A DNA stretch of 64,000 nt from Burkholderia plantarii (GTDB taxonomy: Bacteria > Pseudomonadota > Gammaproteobacteria > Burkholderiales > Burkholderiaceae): positions 3,844,001 through 3,908,000 of the forward strand of contig NZ_CP007212.1 of NCBI RefSeq assembly GCF_001411805.1, given 5' to 3'. The position numbers and the translations under genes were made by a program. The number at the start of each line of letters is the position of its first letter. Positions within the stretch are counted from its first letter, which is position 1. Below the pieces are notes generated by a model that ran no database searches, was not told the DNA's origin, and saw nothing but the letters and a program-made list of their open reading frames with translations. This document shows, piece after piece, positions 39,484 through 52,659 of the stretch.

Positions 39484-40317
39484 ATGTCCGACACCGAACC
39501 CGACGAGCTCGCCGACGACGGCGCCGAGGAAAAAGTGCGCTCCGGCATCCAGTCGATCGAGGTCGGCTTCCGGCTGCTCGACGTGCTGACCCAGGAGCCG
39601 CGCGCGATGATGCTGCGCGACCTCGCGCATCGCGCGCAGATGAGCCCCGCCAAGGCACACCGTTATCTGGTCAGCTTCCAGCGGCTCGGCGTGGTCGCGC
39701 AGGATCCCGTCTCGGGCCGCTACGAACTCGGCGGCTTCGCGCTGCAGATGGGGCTCGCCCGGCTCGCGCGCGTGGACGGCGTGAAGCTCGCGCGGATCGC
39801 GCTGAGCGCGCTGCGCGACCAGCTCGACCAGACCGTCGGCATCGCCGTGTGGGGCAACCACGGGCCGACCATCGTCCACTGGATGGAATCGAGCCATCCG
39901 GCCCGCGCGTCGCTGAAGCTCGGCGACGTGATGCCCCTGCTCGGCTCGGCCACCGGCCTGCTGTTCGCCGCCTACCTGCCGCGCGGCAAGACCGAGGCGC
40001 TGCTCGAACGCGAGCTCGCCGACCTGCGCCGCGCGCCGCATCACCACGGCCCGCGCACGCGCGAGGCGCTCGAGGCGCGCCTGGCCGAAGTGCGCGAGCA
40101 CGGCGCCGCGCGCGTCGAGGGCATGCTGCTGCCCACCATCCATGCGTTCTGCATGCCGGTGTTCGATTCGCTCGGCGAACTCGCGCTCGGCCTCGTCGCG
40201 CTCGGCCACGAAGGCGTGTTCGACATCGCCTGGGGCGGCGAGGTCGATCTCGCGCTGCGCGAGTGCGCCGCGAACCTGTCCTATCAAATCGGCTACAGTC
40301 CGGCGCACGAGGCGTGA
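39484..40317 (+). CDS. IclR-family transcriptional regulator
   Basis: A 277-aa IclR protein. The winged HTH at about residues 20-80 (SIEVGFRLLDVLTQEPRAMMLRDLAHRAQMSPAKAHRYLVSFQRLG) is followed by the GAF-like effector domain (WGNHGPTIVHWMESSHPARASLKLGDVMPLLGSATG ... IHAFCMPVFDSLGELALGLVALG). It is divergent from the FAH-family/crotonase pair across 193 bp, so it is the likely regulator of that pair. No operator could be singled out. Confidence 0.88.
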   Translation: MSDTEPDELADDGAEEKVRSGIQSIEVGFRLLDVLTQEPRAMMLRDLAHRAQMSPAKAHRYLVSFQRLGVVAQDPVSGRYELGGFALQMGLARLARVDGVKLARIALSALRDQLDQTVGIAVWGNHGPTIVHWMESSHPARASLKLGDVMPLLGSATGLLFAAYLPRGKTEALLERELADLRRAPHHHGPRTREALEARLAEVREHGAARVEGMLLPTIHAFCMPVFDSLGELALGLVALGHEGVFDIAWGGEVDLALRECAANLSYQIGYSPAHEA

Positions 40318-40552
40318 CGGGCCGAGCCGCGTCATTCGCCATGTCACGCGCCGCGAACGATCGCGGCGCGCGGCTGTCCCACCTGTCCGTCCCGTCCCGC
40401 CGTATCGCGCCCGCATGACAGGAGCGGTGCCGAGCGCGGTGCCTCGCCGAACCCGGAACGAAGCTTGCTCGCCCGATTCCGACGCCGCGCGCCGGCCCCT
40501 CACCCGAACCGTCACCGCGAGCCACGCCATCGCCTTCACGACACCCTGACCG

Positions 40553-41860
40553 ATGCCGCCGTCCCCGCCCTCCGACTCGTCACGCGCCTCGCCGCGCCGC
40601 CTGCTGCGCATCGCGCTGACGCTCGCGGTCGTGCTGCTGCTGCACGGCCTCGTGGCGCTGTGGTTCGCCGGCTATCGCGCGCCCGCGAACCCGTCGTCGC
40701 AAGACGACACGCCGGTGCAGGTCGAACTGCTCAAGCCGCAGCCGATCGAACGCGCGCCGGCGCCCGCGCCCCGTCCGCCACAACCGCCGCATCGCCCCGC
40801 CGCCGCACCCGCGCCGCGGCCGCCCACGGCGCCGCCCGAGCATGCTCCGGTGCTGACCACGACGCAGCCGTCGCCCGTCACCACGAGCCCTACCGCCCCG
40901 TCCGCCGAAACCGGCGCGGACACCGGTGCAGGCACCGGCACCGCGGCCGCGTCGAATTCCACCGCCGACCGCGCCGCGCCGGCCTCCGCACCCGCGCCGG
41001 GCGTGAAGTTCGTGCCGCCGCCCTCGGGCGACTTGCGCTACGGCGCATACTTCAACGGCAACCTGAACGGCACCGCCACGATCCACTGGGTCACCGACGG
41101 CCGCCGCTACCGGCTCGCGATCGACATCCCGGTGCCGTTCGTCGGGCCATACAGCTACGAGAGCCGCGGACGCATCGACGGCTTCGGGGTCGCCCCCGAG
41201 CGCTACACCGAGCAGCGCGGCCGGCGCCCGGCCGACATCGCGATCTTCAACCGCGACTCGAAGCAGATCGTGTTCACGAAGACGCCGAATTCGATCGCGC
41301 TGCCCGACGGCGCGCAGGATCGCTTCAGCCTGCTGATGCAGCTCTCGGGGCTCGTGCATGGCGCGCCCGACAGCTATCGGCCGGGCGTGGCGCGTGAGTT
41401 CCTGGTGGTCGACAACGACAGCGGCGAGACCTGGCCGATCGTCACGATCGGCGACGAATCGATCCGCACCGACGCCGGCCCGCTGCAGGCTCGCCACTTC
41501 CGCCGCCTGCCGCGTCGCGCCGGCGACACGCGCCGCATCGACATCTGGCTCGCGCCGTCGCTGGACTGGCTGCCGGTGCGGCTGGTGCAGACCGAGCCCA
41601 ACGGTTCGGAGATCGAATTGCTCTGGCAAGGACGCTCAGCAGCCACCGCTCAGCTCGGCTACGATGAAAGGGTAACGCGCGAGGCTTCGTCGGCTTCGTC
41701 GGCTTCAGCGGCTTCGTCGGCTTCAGCGGCTTCGTCGGCTTCAGCGGCTTCGTCGGTTCCAGCGGTTCCAGCGGCTCCGGCGGCTTCAACCGTCACTGCC
41801 CCGGCCCCGGCCTCCGGCATCGTCGCGTCGCCGTCACAAGCAGTCTCGGGCGCGCGGTAA
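40553..41860 (+). CDS. DUF3108 protein with TonB-like proline-rich linker
   Basis: A 435-aa envelope protein. It has a single N-terminal TM helix (LLRIALTLAVVLLLHGLVALWFAGY), a Pro/Ala-rich linker (about residues 50-140) resembling TonB-type spacers, then the DUF3108 beta domain from about 160 to 365 (GDLRYGAYFNGNLNGTATIHW ... YSYESRGRIDGFGVAPERYTEQR). The C-terminal 60 residues are Ser/Ala repeats encoded by 18-bp tandem units. Function unknown. It stands between the IclR regulator gene and DUF3567. Confidence 0.8.
   Translation: MPPSPPSDSSRASPRRLLRIALTLAVVLLLHGLVALWFAGYRAPANPSSQDDTPVQVELLKPQPIERAPAPAPRPPQPPHRPAAAPAPRPPTAPPEHAPVLTTTQPSPVTTSPTAPSAETGADTGAGTGTAAASNSTADRAAPASAPAPGVKFVPPPSGDLRYGAYFNGNLNGTATIHWVTDGRRYRLAIDIPVPFVGPYSYESRGRIDGFGVAPERYTEQRGRRPADIAIFNRDSKQIVFTKTPNSIALPDGAQDRFSLLMQLSGLVHGAPDSYRPGVAREFLVVDNDSGETWPIVTIGDESIRTDAGPLQARHFRRLPRRAGDTRRIDIWLAPSLDWLPVRLVQTEPNGSEIELLWQGRSAATAQLGYDERVTREASSASSASAASSASAASSASAASSVPAVPAAPAASTVTAPAPASGIVASPSQAVSGAR
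41701..41754 (+). repeat. 18-bp tandem repeat, three perfect units
   Basis: Three perfect copies of GGCTTCAGCGGCTTCGTC, with degenerate copies on both sides (about 41683-41790). It lies in the 3' end of the DUF3108 gene and encodes a Ser/Ala repeat, so copy-number change would keep frame. Confidence 0.92.
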
Positions 41861-42106
41861 TTTCGACCGATCAGCCCCGTCGCATCAGGGCCGGCGGTTC
41901 GCAGGTAAACTTGCGTCACAGTGTTGACAATGTTTGACAACTTGACCCGTGCAGTGGAGGAAAATCGGAACCGTTTCAACGAGATCGGTCTCTAACCGAA
42001 ACGCCCTTGCCGCGCGGGCGTGCAGCGCCAACCCCTTGAAACCGGCCAGGTCCGCCCCACCTTCGGAGCATTCGGCCTGACAGCCACAGCAAAGAGGAGT
42101 GCCGCC

Positions 42107-42364
42107 ATGCAAATGATCTACAACAGCCCCAACTACTGCGTCGTCGAATTCGCGCCGCAGCTCGGCCATCATGCGATGAATTCCGGTGGCTATGAAATCG
42201 TGGACAAGAACTCCCAGCGCGAGATCTTCATCGACGGGGAACTGGCCGCACGCTTTCGTGAACATGTGAAGCAGCTGATCGAAGACGAGCCGTCGCTCGA
42301 CGAGGTCGACGAATTCCTCGGCCAGTTCGACAGCCTGATGACACAGCCGGTGGTGCTGCACTAG
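42107..42364 (+). CDS. DUF3567 family protein
   Basis: An 85-aa acidic protein, MQMIYNSPNYCVVEFAP ... EYEIVDKNSQREIFIDGELAARFREHVKQLI-like, matching the DUF3567 family found in Burkholderiales upstream of methionine synthase. GAGGAG seven bases before the ATG is a good ribosome-binding site. A GC-rich hairpin followed by TTTT terminates it before metH. No function is known. Confidence 0.85.
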   Translation: MQMIYNSPNYCVVEFAPQLGHHAMNSGGYEIVDKNSQREIFIDGELAARFREHVKQLIEDEPSLDEVDEFLGQFDSLMTQPVVLH

Positions 42365-42459
42365 CGCTGCACGCGCGCCGCCGCTCGCGCGGCGCGCGCC
42401 CTGGCTGGCCGGCCGGGCGGCCGCACTTCCCGCCCCGCCGCGCGCAAGCCGCGTTCCCG

Positions 42460-42489
42460 CCCCCGCCCGGTCCGCCGCGCGGGGGTTTT
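42460..42489 (+). terminator. Terminator between DUF3567 gene and metH
   Basis: CCCCCGC (42460-42466) pairs with GCGGGGG (42479-42485), with further internal CCGG/CCG pairing. TTTT follows at 42486-42489. It isolates the small upstream gene from metH. Confidence 0.75.
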
Positions 42490-42528
42490 CGTTGGCGGCC
42501 CGGCCCGACGTGGCCGTCCGGCAACCGC

Positions 42529-42534
42529 TACAAT
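42529..42534 (+). promoter_or_regulatory. -10-like TACAAT upstream of metH N-terminal gene
   Basis: TACAAT stands out in GC-rich sequence 32 bp before the chosen ATG at 42566 and after the preceding terminator. No clear -35 was found. Confidence 0.4.
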
Positions 42535-42565
42535 GTGGCTTTTCCGCCATTGCCGTGGGTCCGCC

Positions 42566-43630
42566 ATGTCGCCATCCCCGTCCGCCCGCTCCGCCCTCGC
42601 CGCGTCCTATACGCGCGGCGCCGACCTGCCCGCGCTGCTCGAGCGCCGGATCCTGATTCTCGACGGCGCGATGGGCACCATGATCCAGCGCTACAAGTTC
42701 GACGAGGCCGCCTATCGCGGCGCGCGCTTCGCCGACTTCGCGCGTGACATCAAGGGCAACAACGAACTGCTGTCGCTGACCCAGCCGGACACGATCCGCG
42801 AGATCCACGACCAGTACTTCGCGGCCGGCGCCGACATCGTCGAGACCAACACCTTCGGCGCGACCACCATCGCCCAGGCCGACTACGAGATGGAGCACCT
42901 CGTGGTCGAGATGAACCTCGAATCGGCGAAACTCGCGCGCGAGTCGGCGCTGAAATACTCGACGCCCGACAAGCCGCGCTTCGTGGCCGGCGCGATCGGA
43001 CCGACGCCGAAAACCGCCAGCATCTCGCCCGACGTCAACGATCCGGGCGCGCGCAACGTCACCTACGACGAACTGCGCGATTCGTATTACGAACAGGCGA
43101 AGGCGCTGCTCGACGGCGGCGTGGACCTGTTCCTGGTCGAGACGATCTTCGACACGCTGAACGCGAAGGCCGCGCTGTTCGCGCTCGACCAGCTGTTCGA
43201 GGACACCGGTGAACGCCTGCCGATCATGATCTCGGGCACCGTGACCGACGCGTCGGGCCGGATCCTCTCGGGCCAGACGGTCGAGGCGTTCTGGAATTCG
43301 CTGCGCCACGCGCGCCCGCTCACGTTCGGCCTGAACTGCGCACTCGGCGCGGCGCTGATGCGCCCGTACATCGCCGAGCTGGCCAAGCTCTGCGATACCT
43401 ACGTGTCGTGCTACCCGAACGCGGGCCTGCCGAACCCGATGGCCGAGACCGGCTTCGACGAAACGCCCGACGTCACCTCGGGGCTGCTCAGGGAGTTCGC
43501 GCAGGCCGGCCTCGTGAACCTGGCGGGCGGCTGCTGCGGCACCACCCCCGAGCACATCGCCGAGATCGCCAAGGCACTCGCCGACGTGAAGCCGCGCCGC
43601 TGGCCGTCGCACTACAGCGAAGCCGCCTGA
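42566..43630 (+). CDS. Methionine synthase, homocysteine-binding module (split MetH N-terminal part)
   Basis: A 354-aa homocysteine S-methyltransferase domain corresponding to module 1 of cobalamin-dependent MetH. It starts in [19 protein letters not shown] and carries the zinc-binding cysteines C258 (GLNCALG) and C323-C324 (GGCCGTTP). In E. coli this module is fused to the folate, B12 and activation modules; here it is a separate gene, 80 bp upstream of the remainder. The two proteins must assemble or interact to transfer the methyl group to homocysteine. ATG at 42566; an upstream in-frame ATG at 42533 overlaps the -10 hexamer. Confidence 0.92.
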   Translation: MSPSPSARSALAASYTRGADLPALLERRILILDGAMGTMIQRYKFDEAAYRGARFADFARDIKGNNELLSLTQPDTIREIHDQYFAAGADIVETNTFGATTIAQADYEMEHLVVEMNLESAKLARESALKYSTPDKPRFVAGAIGPTPKTASISPDVNDPGARNVTYDELRDSYYEQAKALLDGGVDLFLVETIFDTLNAKAALFALDQLFEDTGERLPIMISGTVTDASGRILSGQTVEAFWNSLRHARPLTFGLNCALGAALMRPYIAELAKLCDTYVSCYPNAGLPNPMAETGFDETPDVTSGLLREFAQAGLVNLAGGCCGTTPEHIAEIAKALADVKPRRWPSHYSEAA

Positions 43631-43710
43631 CCCGCCGCGCCGGCCGCCCCGCGCGGGCGCCGGCCCGCCGCCCAGAGCGCCCCTACCGATACGACAACGA
43701 TACGCCCGTC

Positions 43711-46428
<2,718 letters not shown>

Positions 46429-46506
46429 GCGCAAACGGGGCCACGGCCGAAATCATCGGAGCAATCGGCGAGCCGCCGCGGCCGCGCTGCCTCGCGCGAC
46501 GCGCAC

Positions 46507-46538
46507 AAAAAAGCCCGCTTCCAGGAAGCGGGCTTTTT
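46507..46538. terminator. Strong bidirectional terminator between metH and DUF1840 gene
   Basis: AAAAAAGCCCGCTTCC (46507-46522) is nearly perfectly repeated in inverse as GGAAGCGGGCTTTTT (46524-46538), with one loop base. A and T runs flank both sides, so it serves the two convergent genes. Confidence 0.95.
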
Positions 46539-46590
46539 CATGGGCGGCCGGCCCGAGGCAGTTCGGGCGCCGGGTCAACCCCGGCGGGGC

Positions 46591-46914
46591 TCAGAAGCCC
46601 CAGTGGACGTCGGCGTTCTGCGCCTTGGCCGCGCGCAGCATGCCGAGGAACGGCGCGACGCGCTGCGCCACGCTCGGCGGGACTTCATGATGGGCGTGGT
46701 CGTTTTCGTCCTCGTGGAAGTGGCCGCCGTGCTCGGCGCTCGCGCGCCGCGCCTGGTCGGTGACCGCCTCGAGCTTCGCGATCGCGCCATCCAGTTCGTC
46801 ATGGGTGATGACGCCGCGCTCGCCCAGCTGTTTGCCGACGATGCCCAGCACGTACACCGCGAAATCCTTCAGGACGTCGAGGTCCTGTGCCGCCTTGCTC
46901 TTGAACGTAATCAT
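46591..46914 (-). CDS. DUF1840 family protein
   Basis: A 107-aa protein starting MITFKSKAAQDLDVLKDFAVYVLGIVGK, with a His/Asp-rich segment (HGGHFHEDENDHAHHEVPPSVAQRVAPFLGML) that matches DUF1840. The His cluster could bind metal, although that is speculation. The ATG at 46914 matches family starts and is ten bases from AAAGGA. The in-frame ATG at 46923 sits on top of that site. Confidence 0.85.
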   Translation of the reverse strand: MITFKSKAAQDLDVLKDFAVYVLGIVGKQLGERGVITHDELDGAIAKLEAVTDQARRASAEHGGHFHEDENDHAHHEVPPSVAQRVAPFLGMLRAAKAQNADVHWGF

Positions 46915-47113
46915 GATCGCCATTTCCTTTCAGCTTGTTGTGCGTGCCGGCGCCGGGGCCGGCTGGCGCGGGTCCATGGGGCGCGCGCCGACGCCTTGCG
47001 TCTGAGCGGCATATTAGCACCTGTTAAAATTCAGCGATCCCTGAAACGCGCGCCGCCCGGCGCGCCGTCGGGCCGGTCCGCGAGGGCCGCCGACATCGAC
47101 CCTTTCCGACAGC

Positions 47114-48898
47114 ATGCTGCCTGCCCAAAAACACATTCTCGAAACCCTGCTCGCCGACAGCGTGAAGCAGGTCGTCCAGGCCCTGAAAGGCGAGGCCGAC
47201 GCCGCGTTCGTGGCGCCCGCCATCGCGCTCGAGCGCCCCAAGGCCGCCGCGCACGGCGACGTGGCCTGCAACGTCGCGATGCAGCTGGCCAAGCCGCTCG
47301 GCACCAACCCGCGCCAGCTCGCCGAGAAAATCGTCGCGGCCATCACGGCGCAGCCGGCCGCGGCCGGCCTCGTCGAGGCCGCCGAGATCGCGGGCCCCGG
47401 CTTCATCAACCTGCGCCTGTCGGCGGCCGCCAAGCAGGCCGTGATCGGCGCGGTGTTCGCCGAGCGCGACGCGTTCGGCCGCTCCGATCGCGACGCCGGC
47501 CGCCGCGTGCTGCTCGAGTTCGTCTCGGCCAATCCCACCGGCCCGCTGCACGTCGGCCACGGCCGCCAGGCCGCGCTCGGCGACGTGCTCGCCAACGTGC
47601 TGGCGAGCCAGGGCTACGCCGTGCATCGCGAGTTCTACTACAACGACGCCGGCGTGCAGATCGGCAACCTCGCGCTGTCCACCCAGGCGCGCGCGCGCGG
47701 CCTCAAGCCCGGCGACGCCGCGTGGCCCGAGGCCGCCTACAACGGCGAGTACATCGCCGACATCGCGCGCGAGTACCTGGCCGGCGCGACGGTGGCCGCG
47801 AGCGACGGCGAGCCGGTGACGGGCAAGGGCGATGTGGAGGACCTCGAGGCGATCCGCCGGTTCGCGGTCGCCTATCTGCGGCGCGAGCAGGACATCGACC
47901 TGAAGGCGTTCGGCGTCAAGTTCGACCAGTACTACCTCGAGTCGTCGCTGTACGAGGAAGGCCGCGTCGAGCAGACCGTACAGGCGCTGATCGCGGCCGG
48001 CATGACCTACGAGCAGGATGGCGCGCTGTGGCTGCGCACCACCGACGAGGGCGACGACAAGGACCGCGTGATGCGCAAGTCCGACGGCACCTACACCTAC
48101 TTCGTGCCCGACGTCGCCTATCACGTCGCCAAATGGCAGCGCGGCTTCACCAAGGTCATCAACATCCAGGGCTCGGACCATCACGGCACCATCGCGCGCG
48201 TGCGCGCCGGCCTGCAGGGCCTGCACATCGGCATCCCGCAGGGCTACCCCGACTACGTGCTGCACAAGATGGTCACCGTCATGCGCGACGGCCAGGAGGT
48301 GAAGCTCTCGAAGCGCGCCGGCAGCTACGTGACGGTGCGCGACCTGATCGAATGGTCGGGCGGCGCCACGCCCGATTCGGAAGTCTCGCCCGACCAGCTC
48401 GACGAGGCCATCATCACGCGCGGGCGCGATGCCGTGCGTTTCTTCCTGATTTCACGCAAGGCCGACACGGAATTCGTGTTCGATATCGATCTGGCGCTGA
48501 AGCAGAACGACGAGAATCCGGTCTACTACGTCCAGTACGCGCATGCCCGCATCTGCTCGGTGATGAACGAGTGGAAGTCGCGCCACGGCGCCGACGAGGC
48601 GATGCTGGCCGGCGCCGATCTTTCGCCGCTCGACAGCCGCGCGGCGATGGCGCTGCTGCAGAAGCTGGCCGAGTACCCGGACATGCTGACGCACGCGGCC
48701 GGCGAACTCGCGCCGCACGCGGTCGCGTTCTACCTGCGCGAACTCGCGGGCGAGTTTCACTCGTTCTACAATGCGGAGCGCGTTCTCGTCGACGACGAGG
48801 CGCAGCGCACCGCGCGCATCGCGCTGCTGGCCGCGACGCGCCAGGTCCTCGCGAACGGCCTCGCGGTGCTCGGCGTGTCGTCGCCGAGCAAGATGTAA
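47114..48898 (+). CDS. argS: Arginyl-tRNA synthetase
   Basis: A 594-aa class I synthetase. The HIGH-like motif H146-V-G-H149 ([18 protein letters not shown]) and a KMSKS-equivalent K397-L-S-K ([13 protein letters not shown]) are present. So are the N-terminal Add1 domain with [21 protein letters not shown] and the C-terminal DALR anticodon-binding domain ([16 protein letters not shown]). It is followed by the SPOR gene, dsbA and an SDR on the same strand, probably a loose operon. Confidence 0.97.
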   Translation: MLPAQKHILETLLADSVKQVVQALKGEADAAFVAPAIALERPKAAAHGDVACNVAMQLAKPLGTNPRQLAEKIVAAITAQPAAAGLVEAAEIAGPGFINLRLSAAAKQAVIGAVFAERDAFGRSDRDAGRRVLLEFVSANPTGPLHVGHGRQAALGDVLANVLASQGYAVHREFYYNDAGVQIGNLALSTQARARGLKPGDAAWPEAAYNGEYIADIAREYLAGATVAASDGEPVTGKGDVEDLEAIRRFAVAYLRREQDIDLKAFGVKFDQYYLESSLYEEGRVEQTVQALIAAGMTYEQDGALWLRTTDEGDDKDRVMRKSDGTYTYFVPDVAYHVAKWQRGFTKVINIQGSDHHGTIARVRAGLQGLHIGIPQGYPDYVLHKMVTVMRDGQEVKLSKRAGSYVTVRDLIEWSGGATPDSEVSPDQLDEAIITRGRDAVRFFLISRKADTEFVFDIDLALKQNDENPVYYVQYAHARICSVMNEWKSRHGADEAMLAGADLSPLDSRAAMALLQKLAEYPDMLTHAAGELAPHAVAFYLRELAGEFHSFYNAERVLVDDEAQRTARIALLAATRQVLANGLAVLGVSSPSKM

Positions 48899-48988
48899 GC
48901 CGCCGGGCCGGGCATCCGACGGCCGCGCCCCATGCGCGGCCGCGCCACGTTTCCCGTTTCACGACTCTTTTAGCAGGTGACTCAAGCA

Positions 48989-49780
48989 ATGGCACAACCG
49001 CGCCGCACGTCGAAACCCTCGAAACAAGCCGGAGGAACCTTTCTTGGCATCGTGCTGGGCCTGATCGTCGGCCTCGCGATCGCCGTGGTGGTCGCGCTGT
49101 ACATCACGCGCGCGCCGTCGCCGTTCGTCTCGAAGGTCGCCCCGCCCGCCGACAACGCCAACGGCGCGAGCCAGCCGCAGCAGTTCGATCCGAACCGCGC
49201 GCTGCAGGGCAAGACGCCGGGCCAGCCGGTGCCGCCGCAGGCCGCCCAGCCGGCCCCGCCGAACACCGCGCCGGGCCAGGCCGCGAACCAGACGCAGCCG
49301 CCGCTGCTGCCCGAGCCGCAGATCGTCGAGGTGCCGGGCGCGAACCCGGCCGACAGCAACGGCGTGGCCGTCGCGCCGAAGCCGGCCGACAACGCGCCGC
49401 CGGCGAAGAAGCCGCAGGCCGCCGCCGACAACGCCACCTCGCAGCCGAAGGCCGCGCAGCAGCCGCCGAAGGCCGGCTCGACCGCCACCGCCGCGAACCC
49501 GCCCGCCAAGTCCGGCTCGGGCGCTACCGCCGCCGACGCGAACAGCGGCTACTTCCTGCAGGTCGGCGCCTACAACACCGAGGGCGACGCCGAGCAGCAG
49601 CGCGCGCGGCTCGGCTTCCAGGGCTTCGAGTCGAAGGTGTCGAAGCGCGACCTGAACGGCGTCACCTACTATCGCGTGCGGATCGGACCGTTCAACAAGT
49701 TCGAGGACATGAACTCCGCGCGCCAGCGGCTGTCCGATGCCGGTGTCGATACCGCGGTGATCCGCTTCACGAAGCAATGA
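48989..49780 (+). CDS. SPOR-domain cell-division-type protein (FtsN-like)
   Basis: A 263-aa bitopic membrane protein. It has a short cytoplasmic basic segment (AQPRRTSKPSKQAGGTF), a TM helix (about 18-40), a long Pro/Ala/Gln-rich periplasmic linker and a C-terminal SPOR domain (SGYFLQVGAYNTEGDAEQQRARLGFQGFESKVSKRDLNGVTYYRVRIGPF), which binds denuded septal peptidoglycan. The layout is that of FtsN. ATG at 48989 is chosen over the GTG at 48977, which overlaps the AGGT ribosome-binding site. Confidence 0.88.
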   Translation: MAQPRRTSKPSKQAGGTFLGIVLGLIVGLAIAVVVALYITRAPSPFVSKVAPPADNANGASQPQQFDPNRALQGKTPGQPVPPQAAQPAPPNTAPGQAANQTQPPLLPEPQIVEVPGANPADSNGVAVAPKPADNAPPAKKPQAAADNATSQPKAAQQPPKAGSTATAANPPAKSGSGATAADANSGYFLQVGAYNTEGDAEQQRARLGFQGFESKVSKRDLNGVTYYRVRIGPFNKFEDMNSARQRLSDAGVDTAVIRFTKQ

Positions 49781-49827
49781 GAACCGGCCGGCCGTGACCG
49801 GCTCCTGCAACCGTTCGAAAAACCAAC

Positions 49828-50466
49828 ATGAAAAAACTGCTCAGCACGCTGTTCCTCTCCATCGGCCTCGTCGCGGGCGCGGCCCACGCGTCGCCGTCGG
49901 CCCCCGTGGCCGGCAAGGAATACGAGGTGATGAAGGCGCCGCAGCCGGTGTCGGCGCCGGCCGGCAAGGTCGAGGTCATCGAGTTCTTCTGGTACGGCTG
50001 CCCGCACTGCTACGAGTTCGAGCCGACGCTCGAGGCATGGGTCAAGAAGCAGGGCGACAACATCGTGTTCAAGCGCGTGCCGGTGGCGTTCCGCGACGAC
50101 TTCCTGCCGCATTCGTCGATGTACTACGCGCTGAACGCGCTCGGCGTGGCCGAGAAGGACACGCCGGCCGTGTTCAACGCGATCCACAAGGAAAAGAACT
50201 ACCTGCTGACGCCGCAGGCACAGGCCGACTTCCTCGCCACGCAGGGCATCGACAAGCAGAAGTACCTCGCCACCTACAACTCGTTCAGCGTGCAGGGCCA
50301 GGTGAAGCAGGCCGGCGAACTGCTCAAGAGCTACAACATCGACGGCGTGCCGACCGTGGTGGTCCAGGGCAAGTACAAGACCGGCCCGTCCTACACGAAC
50401 AGCGTCGAGAACACGCCGGCCGTGCTCGACTACCTGGTCAAGCAGGTCAAGGACAAGAAGCTCTGA
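49828..50466 (+). CDS. dsbA: Thiol:disulfide interchange protein DsbA
   Basis: A 212-aa periplasmic disulfide oxidase. It has a Sec signal peptide (MKKLLSTLFLSIGLVAGAAHA), active site C58-P-H-C61 in FFWYGCPHCYEFEP, the helical insert, and cis-Pro loop GVPTVVVQGKY. CPHC is the DsbA-type dipeptide. It lies 47 bp after the SPOR gene and 28 bp before the SDR gene. Confidence 0.95.
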   Translation: MKKLLSTLFLSIGLVAGAAHASPSAPVAGKEYEVMKAPQPVSAPAGKVEVIEFFWYGCPHCYEFEPTLEAWVKKQGDNIVFKRVPVAFRDDFLPHSSMYYALNALGVAEKDTPAVFNAIHKEKNYLLTPQAQADFLATQGIDKQKYLATYNSFSVQGQVKQAGELLKSYNIDGVPTVVVQGKYKTGPSYTNSVENTPAVLDYLVKQVKDKKL

Positions 50467-50494
50467 TCCCCCGCTCCCGCTCGCGGACGCCGGC

Positions 50495-51277
50495 ATGACC
50501 GCTCCCCTCAAGGTCTTCATCACCGGCGCCTCGAGCGGCCTCGGGCTCGCGCTGGCCGAGGCCTACGCCCGGCAGGGCGCGACACTCGGGCTGGTCGCGC
50601 GCCGCCCCGAGCCGCTCGCCGCGTTCGCGCGGCAACATCCCTCCCTCACCGTCTCGATCCATCCCGCCGACGTGCGCGACGCGGCCGCGCTGCAGCGCGC
50701 CGCCGACGCGTTCGTGGCTGCGCACGGCTGGCCCGACGTGGTGATCGCGAACGCCGGCGTGAGCCGCGGCGCGATCACCGGCGAGGGCGACCTCGACGCG
50801 TTCCGCGAGATCATGGAAGCCAACTGGTTCGGCATGGTCGCCACCTTCGAGCCGTTCGTGGCCGCGATGCGCGCCGCGCGGCACGGCACGCTGGTCGGCG
50901 TGGCGAGCGTGGCCGGGGTGCGCGGGCTGCCCGGCTCGGGCGCCTACAGCGCCTCGAAATCGGCCGCGCTCAAGTACCTGGAAGCGCTGCGCGTCGAGTT
51001 GCGGCCGGCCGGCGTCGGCGTGGTCACGATCGCGCCCGGCTACATCCGCACGCCGATGACCGAGCACAACCCGTATCCGATGCCGTTCCTGATGGACGCC
51101 GACCGCTTCGCCGAACGCGCCGTGCGCGCGATCGCGGCGCAGGACGCGTTTCGCGTGATCCCGTGGCAGATGGGGATCGTCGCGAAGCTGCTGCACGTCG
51201 CGCCGCGCTGGCTCTACGACCGCGTGTTCGAGAAGGCGCCGCGCAAGCCGCGCGCGCCCGGCACGAAGCCCGACTGA
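50495..51277 (+). CDS. SDR family oxidoreductase
   Basis: A 260-aa classical short-chain dehydrogenase. The cofactor motif TGASSGLG (10-17) ends in Gly where NAD/NADP binders are typical. The NAGV motif reads IANAGVSRG, and the catalytic Ser and YxxxK (GAYSASKSAALKYLEALRVEL) are in place. Substrate unknown. The stop codon TGA at 51275-51277 lies exactly at the IS110 target site; its A is the first base of the AG core, so the reading frame is intact both before and after insertion. Confidence 0.88.
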   Translation: MTAPLKVFITGASSGLGLALAEAYARQGATLGLVARRPEPLAAFARQHPSLTVSIHPADVRDAAALQRAADAFVAAHGWPDVVIANAGVSRGAITGEGDLDAFREIMEANWFGMVATFEPFVAAMRAARHGTLVGVASVAGVRGLPGSGAYSASKSAALKYLEALRVELRPAGVGVVTIAPGYIRTPMTEHNPYPMPFLMDADRFAERAVRAIAAQDAFRVIPWQMGIVAKLLHVAPRWLYDRVFEKAPRKPRAPGTKPD

Positions 51278-51293
51278 GTAACCGTGTCTCGAG

Positions 51294-52430
<1,137 letters not shown>

Positions 52431-52659
52431 CCGTACTGGTCTGGTTTAAACATACAAGCGGCACCGCGCGCCGCCTTCGCACCGATCCCGCCGCCCCCGC
52501 GCTCGGCTTCTCCGCGCCGGCGCCGCCCCCGCCGTGATCGCCGCCGGCGCGCGCACGCGCATTCACGCCGCGCGTTTTTTGACGGTATGCTAGTCGACCG
52601 GTGCCGGGCGAAACCCGCCGCCGCACCTCGACAACCGCCCTGCCCACCCGGGAGATCCC

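Noticed and set aside
42365..42565. SAH riboswitch or cobalamin riboswitch upstream of metH
   Set aside because: The conserved cores of these elements could not be found by eye. The region instead holds a terminator and a -10-like hexamer. A covariance-model scan would be decisive.
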